A DNA stretch of 25,067 nucleotides from Hyphomicrobiales bacterium (GCA_027082895.1 JALWTJ010000186.1:1-25067), one strand, 5' to 3'. Positions 15,982 through 22,665 are shown, counted from the first letter of the stretch. A program made the numbers and translations. The notes: generated from the sequence alone by a model not told the origin.

Positions 15982-16929
15982 ATGCACACCAAAACCCTGA
16001 TCATCGGTTCCGGCCCTGCCGGCTATACCGCTGCCATCTATGCGGCCCGCGCCATGCTGGAACCCGTCATCATCCAGGGCATCCAGCCCGGCGGCCAGCT
16101 CACCATCACCGCCGACGTGGAAAACTATCCCGGTTATGCCGAACCGGTTGAAGGCCCCTGGATGATGGAACAGATGAAGGCCCAGGCCGAAAATGTCGGC
16201 ACCCGGATCATCAACGACATCATTGTCGATGTGGATCTGGACAACCGCCCCTTCAAGCTCACCGGGGACAGCGGCACCACCTATACCGCCGACACCCTGA
16301 TCATTGCCACCGGCGCACAGGCCCGCTGGCTGGGCCTTGAATCGGAAGAAAAGTTCAAGGGCTTTGGCGTTTCCGCCTGCGCCACCTGCGACGGCTTCTT
16401 CTACAAGGACAAGAAGGTGCTGGTGGTCGGGGGCGGCAACACCGCCGTCGAGGAAGCGCTTTTCCTGACCAAGTTCGCCTCCGAAGTGGTGGTCGTGCAC
16501 CGGCGCGACGCATTCCGGGCGGAAAGGATCCTGCAGAACCGGCTGCTCAAGAACCCGAAGGTTTCCGTGATGTGGGACCATGTGCTGGACGAGGTTCTGG
16601 GCGGCGGCATGCCCCCCGGCGTTACCGGCGCCCGGCTGAAAAACGTCAAGACGGGAAAAACCACCCAGCTTGACGTGGATGGTATCTTCATCGCCATCGG
16701 CCATGCTCCGGCCACCGACCTGTTCAAGGGCAAGCTGGAAATGAAACCGGGCGGCTATCTGGTGACAGCACCGGACAGCGCACAGACGGCAATTCCCGGC
16801 GTCTATGCCGCCGGTGACGTCACCGACGACAAGTACCGCCAGGCCGTCACCGCCGCCGGCATGGGCTGCATGGCCGCCCTTGAAGCAGAACACTACCTGG
16901 CGGAACTGGAGGCGGAAGAAGAGGGCTGA
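15982..16929 (+). CDS. trxB: Thioredoxin reductase (NADPH)
   Basis: TrxB transfers electrons from NADPH through FAD to oxidised thioredoxin. The 315-residue length is typical. The FAD motif GSGPAGYTAA is at 9-18, the redox-active CATC (C133, C136) sits in SACATCDGFFYKDK, the NADPH motif GGGNTAVEEA at 150-159 is followed by HRRDAFRA at 173-180, and the second FAD site is GVYAAGDV at 273-280. The ATG at 15982 has AAGGA eight bases upstream; an earlier in-frame ATG at 15946 is less likely. Its stop codon overlaps the start of the LysR gene by one base (TGATG), so the two are translationally coupled. Confidence 0.97.
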   Translation: MHTKTLIIGSGPAGYTAAIYAARAMLEPVIIQGIQPGGQLTITADVENYPGYAEPVEGPWMMEQMKAQAENVGTRIINDIIVDVDLDNRPFKLTGDSGTTYTADTLIIATGAQARWLGLESEEKFKGFGVSACATCDGFFYKDKKVLVVGGGNTAVEEALFLTKFASEVVVVHRRDAFRAERILQNRLLKNPKVSVMWDHVLDEVLGGGMPPGVTGARLKNVKTGKTTQLDVDGIFIAIGHAPATDLFKGKLEMKPGGYLVTAPDSAQTAIPGVYAAGDVTDDKYRQAVTAAGMGCMAALEAEHYLAELEAEEEG

Positions 16930-17828
16930 TGGCACTTCAGGACTGGGACAAGTTGCGCATTTTCTATGCGGTGGCCGAAGCGGGAAGCTTCACCCACGCC
17001 GCCGAGCGGCTCGGCATTTCCCAGTCCGCCGTCTCCCGCCAGATTTCGGCCCTTGAAGCTTCTCTCAATCTCAAGCTGTTCATCCGTCACGCGCGCGGCC
17101 TCGTGCTGACCGAGACGGGCGAACAGCTGTTCGCCACCGTTCGCGTGATGAACAGTGAATTGAAGGCGGTGGAAAACCAGATAACCGAAAGCCGCGACGT
17201 GCCCGCCGGTCCGCTGGTGGTTACCACCACCGTGGGCATTGGCTCCACCTGGCTGTCACCCCGAATCTATGATTTCATCGCCCTTTATCCTACGGTTCAA
17301 CTGGAAATCCGTCTCACCGACACTGATCTGGACCTGGCCATGCGCGAAGCGGATGTGGCCATCCGCCTGCACCAGCCCAGCCAGAGCGAGATGATTCAGC
17401 GCAAGCTGTTCACGGTGCATTTCCATGTTTATGCCTCCCGGTCCTACCTGGCCCAGAACACCCCCCCCACATCGGTGAAGGATCTGGACAAGCATTGCCT
17501 GATCACCTTTGGCACCCCCGTCCCCTCCCATCTTGCCGACATAAACTATCTGGAAAAGACCGGCCGCCCGGACAACAACCCCCGCATTCCCACCCTCAGG
17601 GTCAATTCCATCTCCGGCATGACCAAGGCCGTTCGCGCCGGGGTCGGCATCGCCATGCTGCCCGACTATGCGGTGGAAGGGGACACGGAACTGGTCAGCC
17701 TTCTGCCCGACCTGAAACTGCCCGAATTCGACAGCTATTTCGTCTATCCCCCGGCCCTGAAGAATTCCAAGAGGATTGCCGTGTTCCGGGATTTCCTCGT
17801 TGGCAGCGCCCGCAACTGGAAATTTTAG
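16929..17828 (+). CDS. lsrB: LysR-family regulator, probable LsrB/VtlR orthologue
   Basis: This 299-residue protein has the LysR winged helix-turn-helix at about 8-66 (FTHAAERLGISQSAVSRQISALE) and a LysR-substrate effector domain from about residue 95. The wording of the N-terminus (DWDKLRIFYAVAEAGSFTHAA, RHARGLVLTE) and of LIQRKLFTVH-like MIQRKLFTVHFHVYA matches my memory of LsrB of Sinorhizobium and VtlR of Brucella, which control oxidative-stress and host-related functions and activate AbcR small RNAs. Its coupling to trxB supports this. Two small RNA genes, each with a LysR box, lie directly downstream. The orthology is inferred from recall and context, not from a search. Confidence 0.9.
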   Translation: MALQDWDKLRIFYAVAEAGSFTHAAERLGISQSAVSRQISALEASLNLKLFIRHARGLVLTETGEQLFATVRVMNSELKAVENQITESRDVPAGPLVVTTTVGIGSTWLSPRIYDFIALYPTVQLEIRLTDTDLDLAMREADVAIRLHQPSQSEMIQRKLFTVHFHVYASRSYLAQNTPPTSVKDLDKHCLITFGTPVPSHLADINYLEKTGRPDNNPRIPTLRVNSISGMTKAVRAGVGIAMLPDYAVEGDTELVSLLPDLKLPEFDSYFVYPPALKNSKRIAVFRDFLVGSARNWKF

Positions 17829-17863
17829 GCGCCGGCAAACCACCATCCCGGACTAAGTACCTG

Positions 17864-17882
17864 CCATGCACCCGGCGCATGG
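17864..17882 (+). promoter_or_regulatory. LysR box 1 upstream of the first small RNA
   Basis: CCATGC-N7-GCATGG is a perfect dyad with six-base arms containing T-N11-A, the LysR-type consensus. Its centre (17873) is 65 bases before the predicted start of the first small RNA, the usual place for an activating LysR site. It is followed by CTGATAT, which also follows box 2. Confidence 0.78.
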
Positions 17883-17903
17883 CTGATATGCACATATTTT
17901 ATA

Positions 17904-17931
17904 TTGAAAATTTTTTCGAACAGACCATATG
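17904..17931 (+). promoter_or_regulatory. Promoter of the first small RNA
   Basis: TTGAAA (17904-17909), 16 bases, then CATATG (17926-17931). The weak -10 fits a promoter that needs an activator. The -10 lies 61 bases past the start of the CATGC arm at 17865, exactly as for the second unit. Confidence 0.55.
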
Positions 17932-17937
17932 TGTTGC

Positions 17938-18052
17938 AACACAAAGATGCTCTCCCCTCCTCGCATCTTTGCTGTCACTGCAAATCACGCTGCGCTTTGC
18001 GCCGGTTTTGCACGAGGCTTCGATCGTTTTTCGGTCGAAGCCTCTTTTTTTT
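17938..18052 (+). ncRNA. Small RNA 1, AbcR (alpha-r15)-like
   Basis: The predicted transcript is about 115 bases, the size of AbcR RNAs in rhizobia and Brucella, which repress ABC-transporter and other mRNAs by pairing with their ribosome sites, usually with Hfq. Three stem-loops are visible. Stem 1 pairs CAAAGATGC (17942-17950) with GCATCTTTG (17963-17971) and shows TCTCCCCTCCTC in its loop, complementary to Shine-Dalgarno sequences. Stem 2 pairs TGCAAA (17979-17984) with TTTGCA (18007-18012) around an inner GCGC-TTT-GCGC hairpin. Stem 3 is the terminator. The gene lies directly behind the LsrB-like gene, where tandem AbcR genes sit in Sinorhizobium. Ends are predicted; the family name rests on structure and context, not on alignment. 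Confidence 0.82.
18014..18052 (+). terminator. Terminator of small RNA 1
   Basis: GAGGCTTCGA (18014-18023) pairs with TCGAAGCCTC (18035-18044), extended inward by three more pairs to a TTTTT loop and followed by eight Ts. It is one of the strongest intrinsic terminators in the window. No protein gene ends nearby: the LysR gene stops 186 bases upstream. Confidence 0.95.
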
Positions 18053-18143
18053 CGCCCTGCGCATTCCCGCCGAACTGCATGAAGATTCCTGCCACGGGAA
18101 AACAGCACCCGCAGCAGCAACAGCCTGACCGGCACCCGCCAAC

Positions 18144-18162
18144 CCATGCACTGCAAGCATGG
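18144..18162 (+). promoter_or_regulatory. LysR box 2 upstream of the second small RNA
   Basis: CCATGC-N7-GCATGG again, exactly 280 bases after box 1 and with a different seven-base centre. Both boxes are followed by CTGATAT. Conservation of the arms with a divergent centre is what a bound dimer would select. Confidence 0.78.
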
Positions 18163-18182
18163 CTGATATACCAATTTTAGGT

Positions 18183-18211
18183 TTGTACAAAAATGCGAAA
18201 AGGCGCATAAG
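18183..18211 (+). promoter_or_regulatory. Promoter of the second small RNA
   Basis: TTGTAC (18183-18188), 17 bases, then CATAAG (18206-18211). The -10 has four of six consensus bases. Its distance from box 2 is identical to that in the first unit. Confidence 0.5.
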
Positions 18212-18217
18212 CCTCCC

Positions 18218-18411
18218 TGTCGGACGTCGGCACGACCTCCCTCCCTCCTGAAACGTGCCCACGCCCGACACACGGCGAACCGGGTTGTTCTCCTCCCTCG
18301 ACCCCGTGCGCCCGGCAGTGAAGACATTTTCTTGCACTGCCAACAACTGAGATTTTGGTTTACCCATATATCTTCAGCCCCACTCTGTTTTTCAGGGTGG
18401 GGCTTTTTTTT
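18218..18411 (+). ncRNA. Small RNA 2, longer AbcR-like RNA with two C-rich loops
   Basis: The predicted transcript is about 194 bases. Stem 1 has an outer GTCGG/CCGAC (18219-18223, 18265-18269) and an inner GGCACG/CGTGCC (18229-18234, 18254-18259); its 19-base loop contains CCTCCCTCCCTCCTG. A weaker stem CACGG/CCGTG (18271-18275, 18304-18308) presents TTCTCCTCCCTC. A third stem pairs GGCAGTG (18314-18320) with CACTGCC (18335-18341). The terminator closes the RNA. Both C/U-rich loops could pair with Shine-Dalgarno sites. Promoter geometry and terminator style match small RNA 1, but this RNA is longer than known AbcR RNAs, so it may be an expanded paralogue or a distinct RNA. The start is inferred from geometry alone. 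Confidence 0.7.
18377..18411 (+). terminator. Terminator of small RNA 2
   Basis: GCCCCAC (18377-18383) and GTGGGGC (18397-18403), extended by a T-G pair and CTG/CAG, close a TTTTT loop and are followed by eight Ts. The loop and T-run have the same form as in the first terminator. Confidence 0.95.
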
Positions 18412-18479
18412 GCCAACACGCAAATCCAGCGGCGCGCCGGTCAGCGAACAGATGAATAACCGGGGCCCGTTCCGTTCCG

Positions 18480-18511
18480 AAAAAACCCGCCTGCCAGACG
18501 CGGCAGACGGG
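18480..18511 (-). terminator. Terminator of msrP
   Basis: On the minus strand CCCGTCTGCC (18511-18502) pairs with GGCAGGCGGG (18495-18486) with one U-G pair, followed by six Ts (18485-18480). It lies 54 bases after the msrP stop and faces the small RNA 2 terminator. Confidence 0.9.
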
Positions 18512-18564
18512 TCAAAATTCTCAAAACTTGAAAGGTCCGGGAAACAACACCTTTCCCGTGCGGA

Positions 18565-19533
18565 TCAGCGATAGAGCAGTTCCCCTTCCAGCCCGTCATA
18601 AAGATGGGCCACCTGATCCCCGTAACCGTTAAACAACAGGGTGGGTACCCGCTCGCCGGTATGCAGAACCCGCTCCGTCGCCTGACTCCAGCGCGGATGA
18701 GGAACCTGCGGATTGACATTGGCCCAGAACCCATATTCGCGGCCATCGGAAATGTTTTCCCAATAGCTGACCGGACGCTCCTCAACGAAGGAAAAGCGCA
18801 CGATGGACTTGATGGACTTGAACCCGTATTTCCAGGGCAGATGCAGGCGGATGGGCGCCCCCATAGAATTGGCAATCTGCTTGCCATAGGCGCCAACGGC
18901 CAGAAAGGCCAGATCATTGGTCGCCTCCCCCATGGTGACCCCTTCCACATAGGGCCACGGATACCAGGGCTGCGAGCCGATCCCGTCCGCCATGGAGCCG
19001 TCGTTGAAGGTTTCCATGCGCAGATATTTGGCGCTGCCCTGCGGCTCGACAAGGTCCACGATCTTTTGCACCGGAAACCCGATCCAGGGCACCGTCATGG
19101 ACCATGCCTCCACGCACCGGTGCCGGTACAGCCGTTCTTCCAGCCCCCCGACCCGGGCAATCAGATCATCCACGTCAAGGGTCAGCGGCTTGTTGACCAG
19201 CCCGTCAATCACCACCTGCCAGGGGCGCGGCTTGAGATGTTCGGCCGCATTGGCCGAAATCTGCTTGTGGGAGCCGAACTCGTAAAAATTGTTATAGGTG
19301 ATGTTGACGTCTTCCGGTGTCAGATCCCGGTCCAGCACATAAGCATCATTATGGGTGAACTCCAGCGGCTTGCGCCCCTCCTGCGCCAGGGCAGAACCGA
19401 CATTGCCACCAATGGAGCCGACGGCCAGCGCCCCGGCAAATCCCTTGATGAGATTGCGCCGGTTCAGATAGATGGATTCGGGCGTCTCCTGCCCTTCCTT
19501 CATGACCCAGCTCGGGTTGGATTTGATCAGCAT
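18565..19533 (-). CDS. msrP: Periplasmic methionine sulfoxide reductase, molybdopterin catalytic subunit
   Basis: MsrP reduces oxidised methionines in periplasmic proteins using a molybdopterin cofactor. The 322 residues match the family. A twin-arginine signal is present (N-R-R-N-L-I-K at 24-30, then a hydrophobic stretch to ALAQ at 48-51), so it is exported folded. The molybdenum ligand is C140 in YRHRCVEAWSMTVPW. Further family segments are NSMGAPIRLHLPWKYGFKS and NPQVPHPRWSQATER. The ATG has an AAGGGG site six bases upstream. The usual heme membrane partner MsrQ is not adjacent, and none is in the window. A TATGAT at 19587-19582 on the minus strand is a good -10 candidate, without a clear -35. 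Confidence 0.95.
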   Translation of the reverse strand: MLIKSNPSWVMKEGQETPESIYLNRRNLIKGFAGALAVGSIGGNVGSALAQEGRKPLEFTHNDAYVLDRDLTPEDVNITYNNFYEFGSHKQISANAAEHLKPRPWQVVIDGLVNKPLTLDVDDLIARVGGLEERLYRHRCVEAWSMTVPWIGFPVQKIVDLVEPQGSAKYLRMETFNDGSMADGIGSQPWYPWPYVEGVTMGEATNDLAFLAVGAYGKQIANSMGAPIRLHLPWKYGFKSIKSIVRFSFVEERPVSYWENISDGREYGFWANVNPQVPHPRWSQATERVLHTGERVPTLLFNGYGDQVAHLYDGLEGELLYR

Positions 19534-19742
19534 CTGCTACCCCTTTGTCCGTGACTGTAAAAATGACGTTGCTGCATTTCTATCATAGACAAAGCACCGA
19601 TTGTGGCATGCAAATGCCCGTTTTTCTCAATCCTGTGTGATCAAAATCCCCCGAAAGTTAGGGTTTGGTTAGTATTGCGCAAGGGGAAGACCAGAAACGA
19701 AGAAATCCCCACGATCCGACATCCTGCCGATTCCCGAAATGA

Positions 19743-20969
19743 TCAGGCCGCCTTCAGACCCGCGCAGAACACACCAATCCGCTCAAGAGCACCAGAAAGA
19801 TCCTTTTCCGACGCCGCATAGGACAGGCGGAAATGCCCCGACAGGCCAAACGCCTTGCCATGCACCAGCGCCACCCCCTGCTCTGCCAGCAACGCCATGA
19901 CGAAATCCTCGTCCGTTTCAATGGCGGCGCCCCCCGCACTGACCGTCCCCAAAAGGTCCGAAATGCCGGGAAAGACGTAAAACGCACCATCCGGCACCAG
20001 GCACTCGATGCCTTTGATCCGGTTCAACCCGTCAACCACCATGTCCCGGCGGTTCTGGAAAATGCTGCGCCATTCCGTCAGGAAATCCTGCGATCCCGTC
20101 AGCGCCTCGACGGCGGCCCATTGGGAAATGGAACAGGCATTGGTGGTGGACTGGCCCTGCAACTTGGCCATCCCGGCGAGCAGCTCGCGCGGTGCCGCGC
20201 AATAGCCGATGCGCCAACCGGTCATGGAATAGGCCTTTGAAACACCGTTCAGGGTCACGACACGGTCCGCCAGATCCGGGCAGACCTGCGCCAGGGTGGC
20301 AAACGTCCCCCCGTCATACAACAGGTGCTCGTAAATATCATCACTGAGCACCAGCACGCCGGGAAAATCCCGCAACACCGCCCCCAGCGCCGCCAGTTCA
20401 TCCGCACCATAGGCCGCTCCCGTCGGGTTCGACGGTGAATTCAGAATCAGCCAGCGCGTCCTTTCGCTCAGCACTGCCCGCAGCTTTTCCGGGGTAATCT
20501 TGAAGCCGGTGTCCGCCCCTGCACTGGCAAATACCGGCGTTGCCCCCGCCAGCCGCACAATGTCCGGATAAGAAACCCAATAGGGCACCGGCACCACCAC
20601 CTCGTCCCCCGGATCAAGGGTAGCCATCAGCGCATTGAAGATGATCTGCTTGCCCCCGCTGGCAACAAAACAATCCTCCGCGGCAACATCCAGCCCGTTT
20701 TCACGCCGGAACTTGTCGGCGACCGCCTCCCGAAGCTCCGCGATACCGGCAATATTGGTATATTTCGTCTTGCCCGCATCCATGGCGCGCCGGGCCGCTT
20801 CCTTGATCGGCTCGGGCGTGTCGAAATCCGGCTCCCCCGCGCTCAACGCGATAATGTCCCGCCCCTCGGCCGCCAGCTGGCGCGCCATCTGGGAAATGCC
20901 GACGGTGGCGGAAGGCTGGATGCGCCCCATGGCAACCGACAGGCGAATGGATGTCTTAGTATGGCTCAC
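19743..20969 (-). CDS. aspC: Pyridoxal phosphate-dependent class I aminotransferase (aspartate aminotransferase)
   Basis: This 408-residue enzyme is of the AspC/AatA type that interconverts aspartate and oxaloacetate with glutamate. Key elements are IALSAGEPDFDTP (substrate carboxylate loop), KYTNIAGIAELR, NSPSNPTG with N181, the D210/D211 pair and Y213 near PLP, K245 in NGVSKAYSMTGWRIGY forming the Schiff base, and a C-terminal arginine in HFRLSYA. The start is GTG at 20969, giving the usual N-terminus before VAMGRIQPSATVGIS; the ribosome site is weak (GAGA). Substrate range could include prephenate or aromatic acids as in related alphaproteobacterial enzymes, so the symbol is a family name. 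I see no terminator between it and msrP. Confidence 0.93.
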   Translation of the reverse strand: MSHTKTSIRLSVAMGRIQPSATVGISQMARQLAAEGRDIIALSAGEPDFDTPEPIKEAARRAMDAGKTKYTNIAGIAELREAVADKFRRENGLDVAAEDCFVASGGKQIIFNALMATLDPGDEVVVPVPYWVSYPDIVRLAGATPVFASAGADTGFKITPEKLRAVLSERTRWLILNSPSNPTGAAYGADELAALGAVLRDFPGVLVLSDDIYEHLLYDGGTFATLAQVCPDLADRVVTLNGVSKAYSMTGWRIGYCAAPRELLAGMAKLQGQSTTNACSISQWAAVEALTGSQDFLTEWRSIFQNRRDMVVDGLNRIKGIECLVPDGAFYVFPGISDLLGTVSAGGAAIETDEDFVMALLAEQGVALVHGKAFGLSGHFRLSYAASEKDLSGALERIGVFCAGLKAA

Positions 20970-21317
20970 GATCTTTCTCTTTCACGTTTGAAACTGACGG
21001 GATGTTTCCATGTCTGCCTTATGCCATCATGCGCGCCCCCGCAAGCAACACCGGCGATCCGCGAAGCCCCGGTGAATTGCTCCGGAAAATCGCCGCGAGA
21101 AAACATCCCTCCCACCCAGCGGCTTTTTTCCATCGGCACCGGTGGCAAACCTGCAACAGGCGCGGCAAAAGCATCCACCATGCCCCAAAACGGCCACAAG
21201 CGCCCCCGCGGGCCGTTTCCGCCATCAAAACGCACGCAAATTGCCATGTCTTGTCCCAACAACCTGCAAGAAATCATGCCAGGCTGACCTCCGGTCACAC
21301 GAAAAAGGAGCGATGCC
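20970..21317. other. Divergent spacer before the small membrane protein, one hairpin, no gene seen
   Basis: These 348 bases separate the aminotransferase gene from the small membrane protein gene. The only structure I see is AAACGGCC (21188-21195) with GGCCGTTT (21211-21218), an eight-base-pair stem with a 15-base loop and no T-run. No reading frame here has a convincing ribosome site and no promoter stands out. Confidence 0.55.
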
Positions 21318-21572
21318 ATGAAGAACAAGCGCCCCCCCATCCTGTTTCTTGTTGCCTACATGGCCCTTGGCCTGCTGACCCTGATCGCCATTGCCATCCC
21401 CCCCGGCATAATGGTTCACCTGTGGCCGGCAACGGAAACCGGTGCCGCCATCATGGTCGTTGCCGTTGCCGCCCTGATGGTGGCGCTGGTCGTCGAGATC
21501 TGGCGCCACACGGCAAAGGAAGCCGGTTTCATCCCCACCCGTTCCTCCCGCAACTCCCGGGATGCGGACTGA
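21318..21572 (+). CDS. Small membrane protein of unknown function
   Basis: This 84-residue protein has two hydrophobic helices at about 8-30 and 42-61, with a basic N-terminus (MKNKRPP) and a polar, basic C-terminal tail (EIWRHTAKEAGFIPTRSSRNSRDAD). The topology suggests both ends in the cytoplasm. The ATG has a near-perfect AAAGGAG seven bases upstream, which is the main reason to accept it as a real gene. I do not recognise a family. It precedes the Spy-like gene by 311 bases on the same strand; a functional link is not shown. Confidence 0.68.
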   Translation: MKNKRPPILFLVAYMALGLLTLIAIAIPPGIMVHLWPATETGAAIMVVAVAALMVALVVEIWRHTAKEAGFIPTRSSRNSRDAD

Positions 21573-21883
21573 ACAGCCCATTGCCCCGGCAGCGAAAAAA
21601 CCCCTGCCGTTCGGCAAAATCGGGGCCGAAAGTTCCCCCCCAAGCCCTTCCAATACCTGAAATCACCTTGGGAACAAGAAAGTTTTGCTTGAAAAAACAG
21701 CAACTTGATCCTGAATATTACCATCCTTTCCATTTCTTCATGAAGCAGACAGGTTGTCGCAACCCGCCTTGCCCTATCTTTGTTCCTGTTCAGCCACACC
21801 GGACGAACACCCGGCTCTCCGGACCAAAAAACACAAGCCCCGACGCGACAACTGACCGCGATAACCGACAAGGAACACCACCG
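21573..21883. other. Spacer before the Spy-like gene, weak hairpins and promoter-like sequence
   Basis: Just after the small membrane protein, CGGCAG (21587-21592) and CTGCCG (21604-21609) can form a stem with an 11-base loop, but no T-run follows. Further on the sequence becomes AT-rich around 21665-21740, and TTGAAA (21689-21694) with GAATAT 18 bases later is a possible promoter of the Spy-like gene. Nothing else is visible. Confidence 0.4.
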
Positions 21884-22483
21884 ATGAAGAAACTGACCTC
21901 CTCCCTCATGGCCACCGCCCTGATCGGCACCATTGCCCTGACATCCTTCACCTCCGTGGCATCGGCCAACGACAACCGCCGCGGCCCCGGTGCGCGCCCC
22001 GCCGGTCCCATTCATTTCGTCTGCGCCCCCGGAGCCGCCGAACGTATCGAAATCCGTTTGAGCTACATGGCCGAACGTATTGATCTGACCGACGAGCAGA
22101 CTCCGGCCTTTGAAGCCTTCAAGACCGCCCTGCTTGATGCCCAGAACGGATTTGCCTCCGTATGTGCCGAGGTCAAGCCCGAACGGGGCAACCGGGATGT
22201 CGGCCTCATTGACCGCCTGAACGCCCGTCAGGCCCTGATGAGCGCCCAGGCCGACGCCCTGAAATCCGTTATGCCCAGCTTTGAAAACTTCTTCAACACG
22301 CTGAGCGATGAACAGAAACACCAGATGCGTCCGCCGCGCGCCCACGGTCCGCACCGTCCCGGTCCCGGCAAGATGCGCAACGGTCCCTTTGCCGGCCCCC
22401 ACGGTGGCCCTCATGCTGGCCCCAATGGTGGCCCCAATGGTGGCACCGATGCCGGACCTGATGCCGCGCCCGCCCAGGGCTGA
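21884..22483 (+). CDS. Spy/CpxP-like (LTXXQ) periplasmic protein with a Gly/Pro/His-rich tail
   Basis: This 199-residue protein starts with a clear signal peptide, residues 1-28 ending VASA before NDN. The central part is helical and carries two LTXXQ-type motifs, LTDEQ at 68-72 and LSDEQ at 140-144, as in Spy and CpxP, periplasmic chaperones and stress sensors. C47 and C94 could pair. The tail from about residue 149 is a low-complexity stretch rich in Gly, Pro, His and Asn, with two exact 12-base tandem copies at 22418-22441 encoding GPNG-type repeats; the histidines could bind metal. The ATG has AAGGA nine bases upstream. Chaperone activity is inferred from the family. Confidence 0.85.
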   Translation: MKKLTSSLMATALIGTIALTSFTSVASANDNRRGPGARPAGPIHFVCAPGAAERIEIRLSYMAERIDLTDEQTPAFEAFKTALLDAQNGFASVCAEVKPERGNRDVGLIDRLNARQALMSAQADALKSVMPSFENFFNTLSDEQKHQMRPPRAHGPHRPGPGKMRNGPFAGPHGGPHAGPNGGPNGGTDAGPDAAPAQG

Positions 22484-22496
22484 TCCGGAACCTGTT

Positions 22497-22556
22497 TGCC
22501 CGGCGCACCAAATCTCCTCTTCGCCCCCTCAACGACTGTAAGGAGCGCGCCGGGCA
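22497..22556 (+). other. Structured RNA element in the 3' region of the Spy-like gene
   Basis: TGCCCGGCGC (22497-22506) and GCGCCGGGCA (22547-22556) form a perfect ten-base-pair stem. Inside it CTCCT (22514-22518) pairs with AGGAG (22541-22545) around a 22-base C-rich loop, with a seven-by-one internal loop between the stems. No T-run follows, so it is not a simple terminator. It begins 13 bases after the stop codon. Confidence 0.55.
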
Positions 22557-22627
22557 CCCCCTCACACCCAAGGCGAAAGGACCGTCCGACACGATTTGCA
22601 TAACCTGTTACGTCCGCTCCTGGATGG

Positions 22628-22665
22628 GCTGCCCCGGTCGAGAAATCGCCGGGGCAGCTTTTTTT
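22628..22665 (+). terminator. Rho-independent terminator downstream of the Spy-like gene
   Basis: GCTGCCCCGG (22628-22637) and CCGGGGCAGC (22649-22658) form a ten-base-pair stem, extended by CG/CG past a bulged T, followed by seven Ts. It lies 144 bases after the Spy-like stop, giving a long 3' untranslated region, and isolates the next gene. Confidence 0.93.

Noticed and set aside
17899..18423. Possible small proteins in the gap after the LysR gene, on both strands
   Set aside because: None has a good ribosome site or plausible composition, and the region is fully explained by two RNA genes with terminators.
19605..19625. GGCAT-GCAA-ATGCC followed by CGTTTTTC as a plus-strand terminator
   Set aside because: The stem has only five pairs and no plus-strand transcript is expected there; it lies upstream of msrP.
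22484..22627. A riboswitch controlling the class V PLP gene
   Set aside because: The stems lie before a strong terminator that isolates them from that gene in a default-off arrangement only if alternative pairing exists. I could not find an anti-terminator or a known aptamer core.
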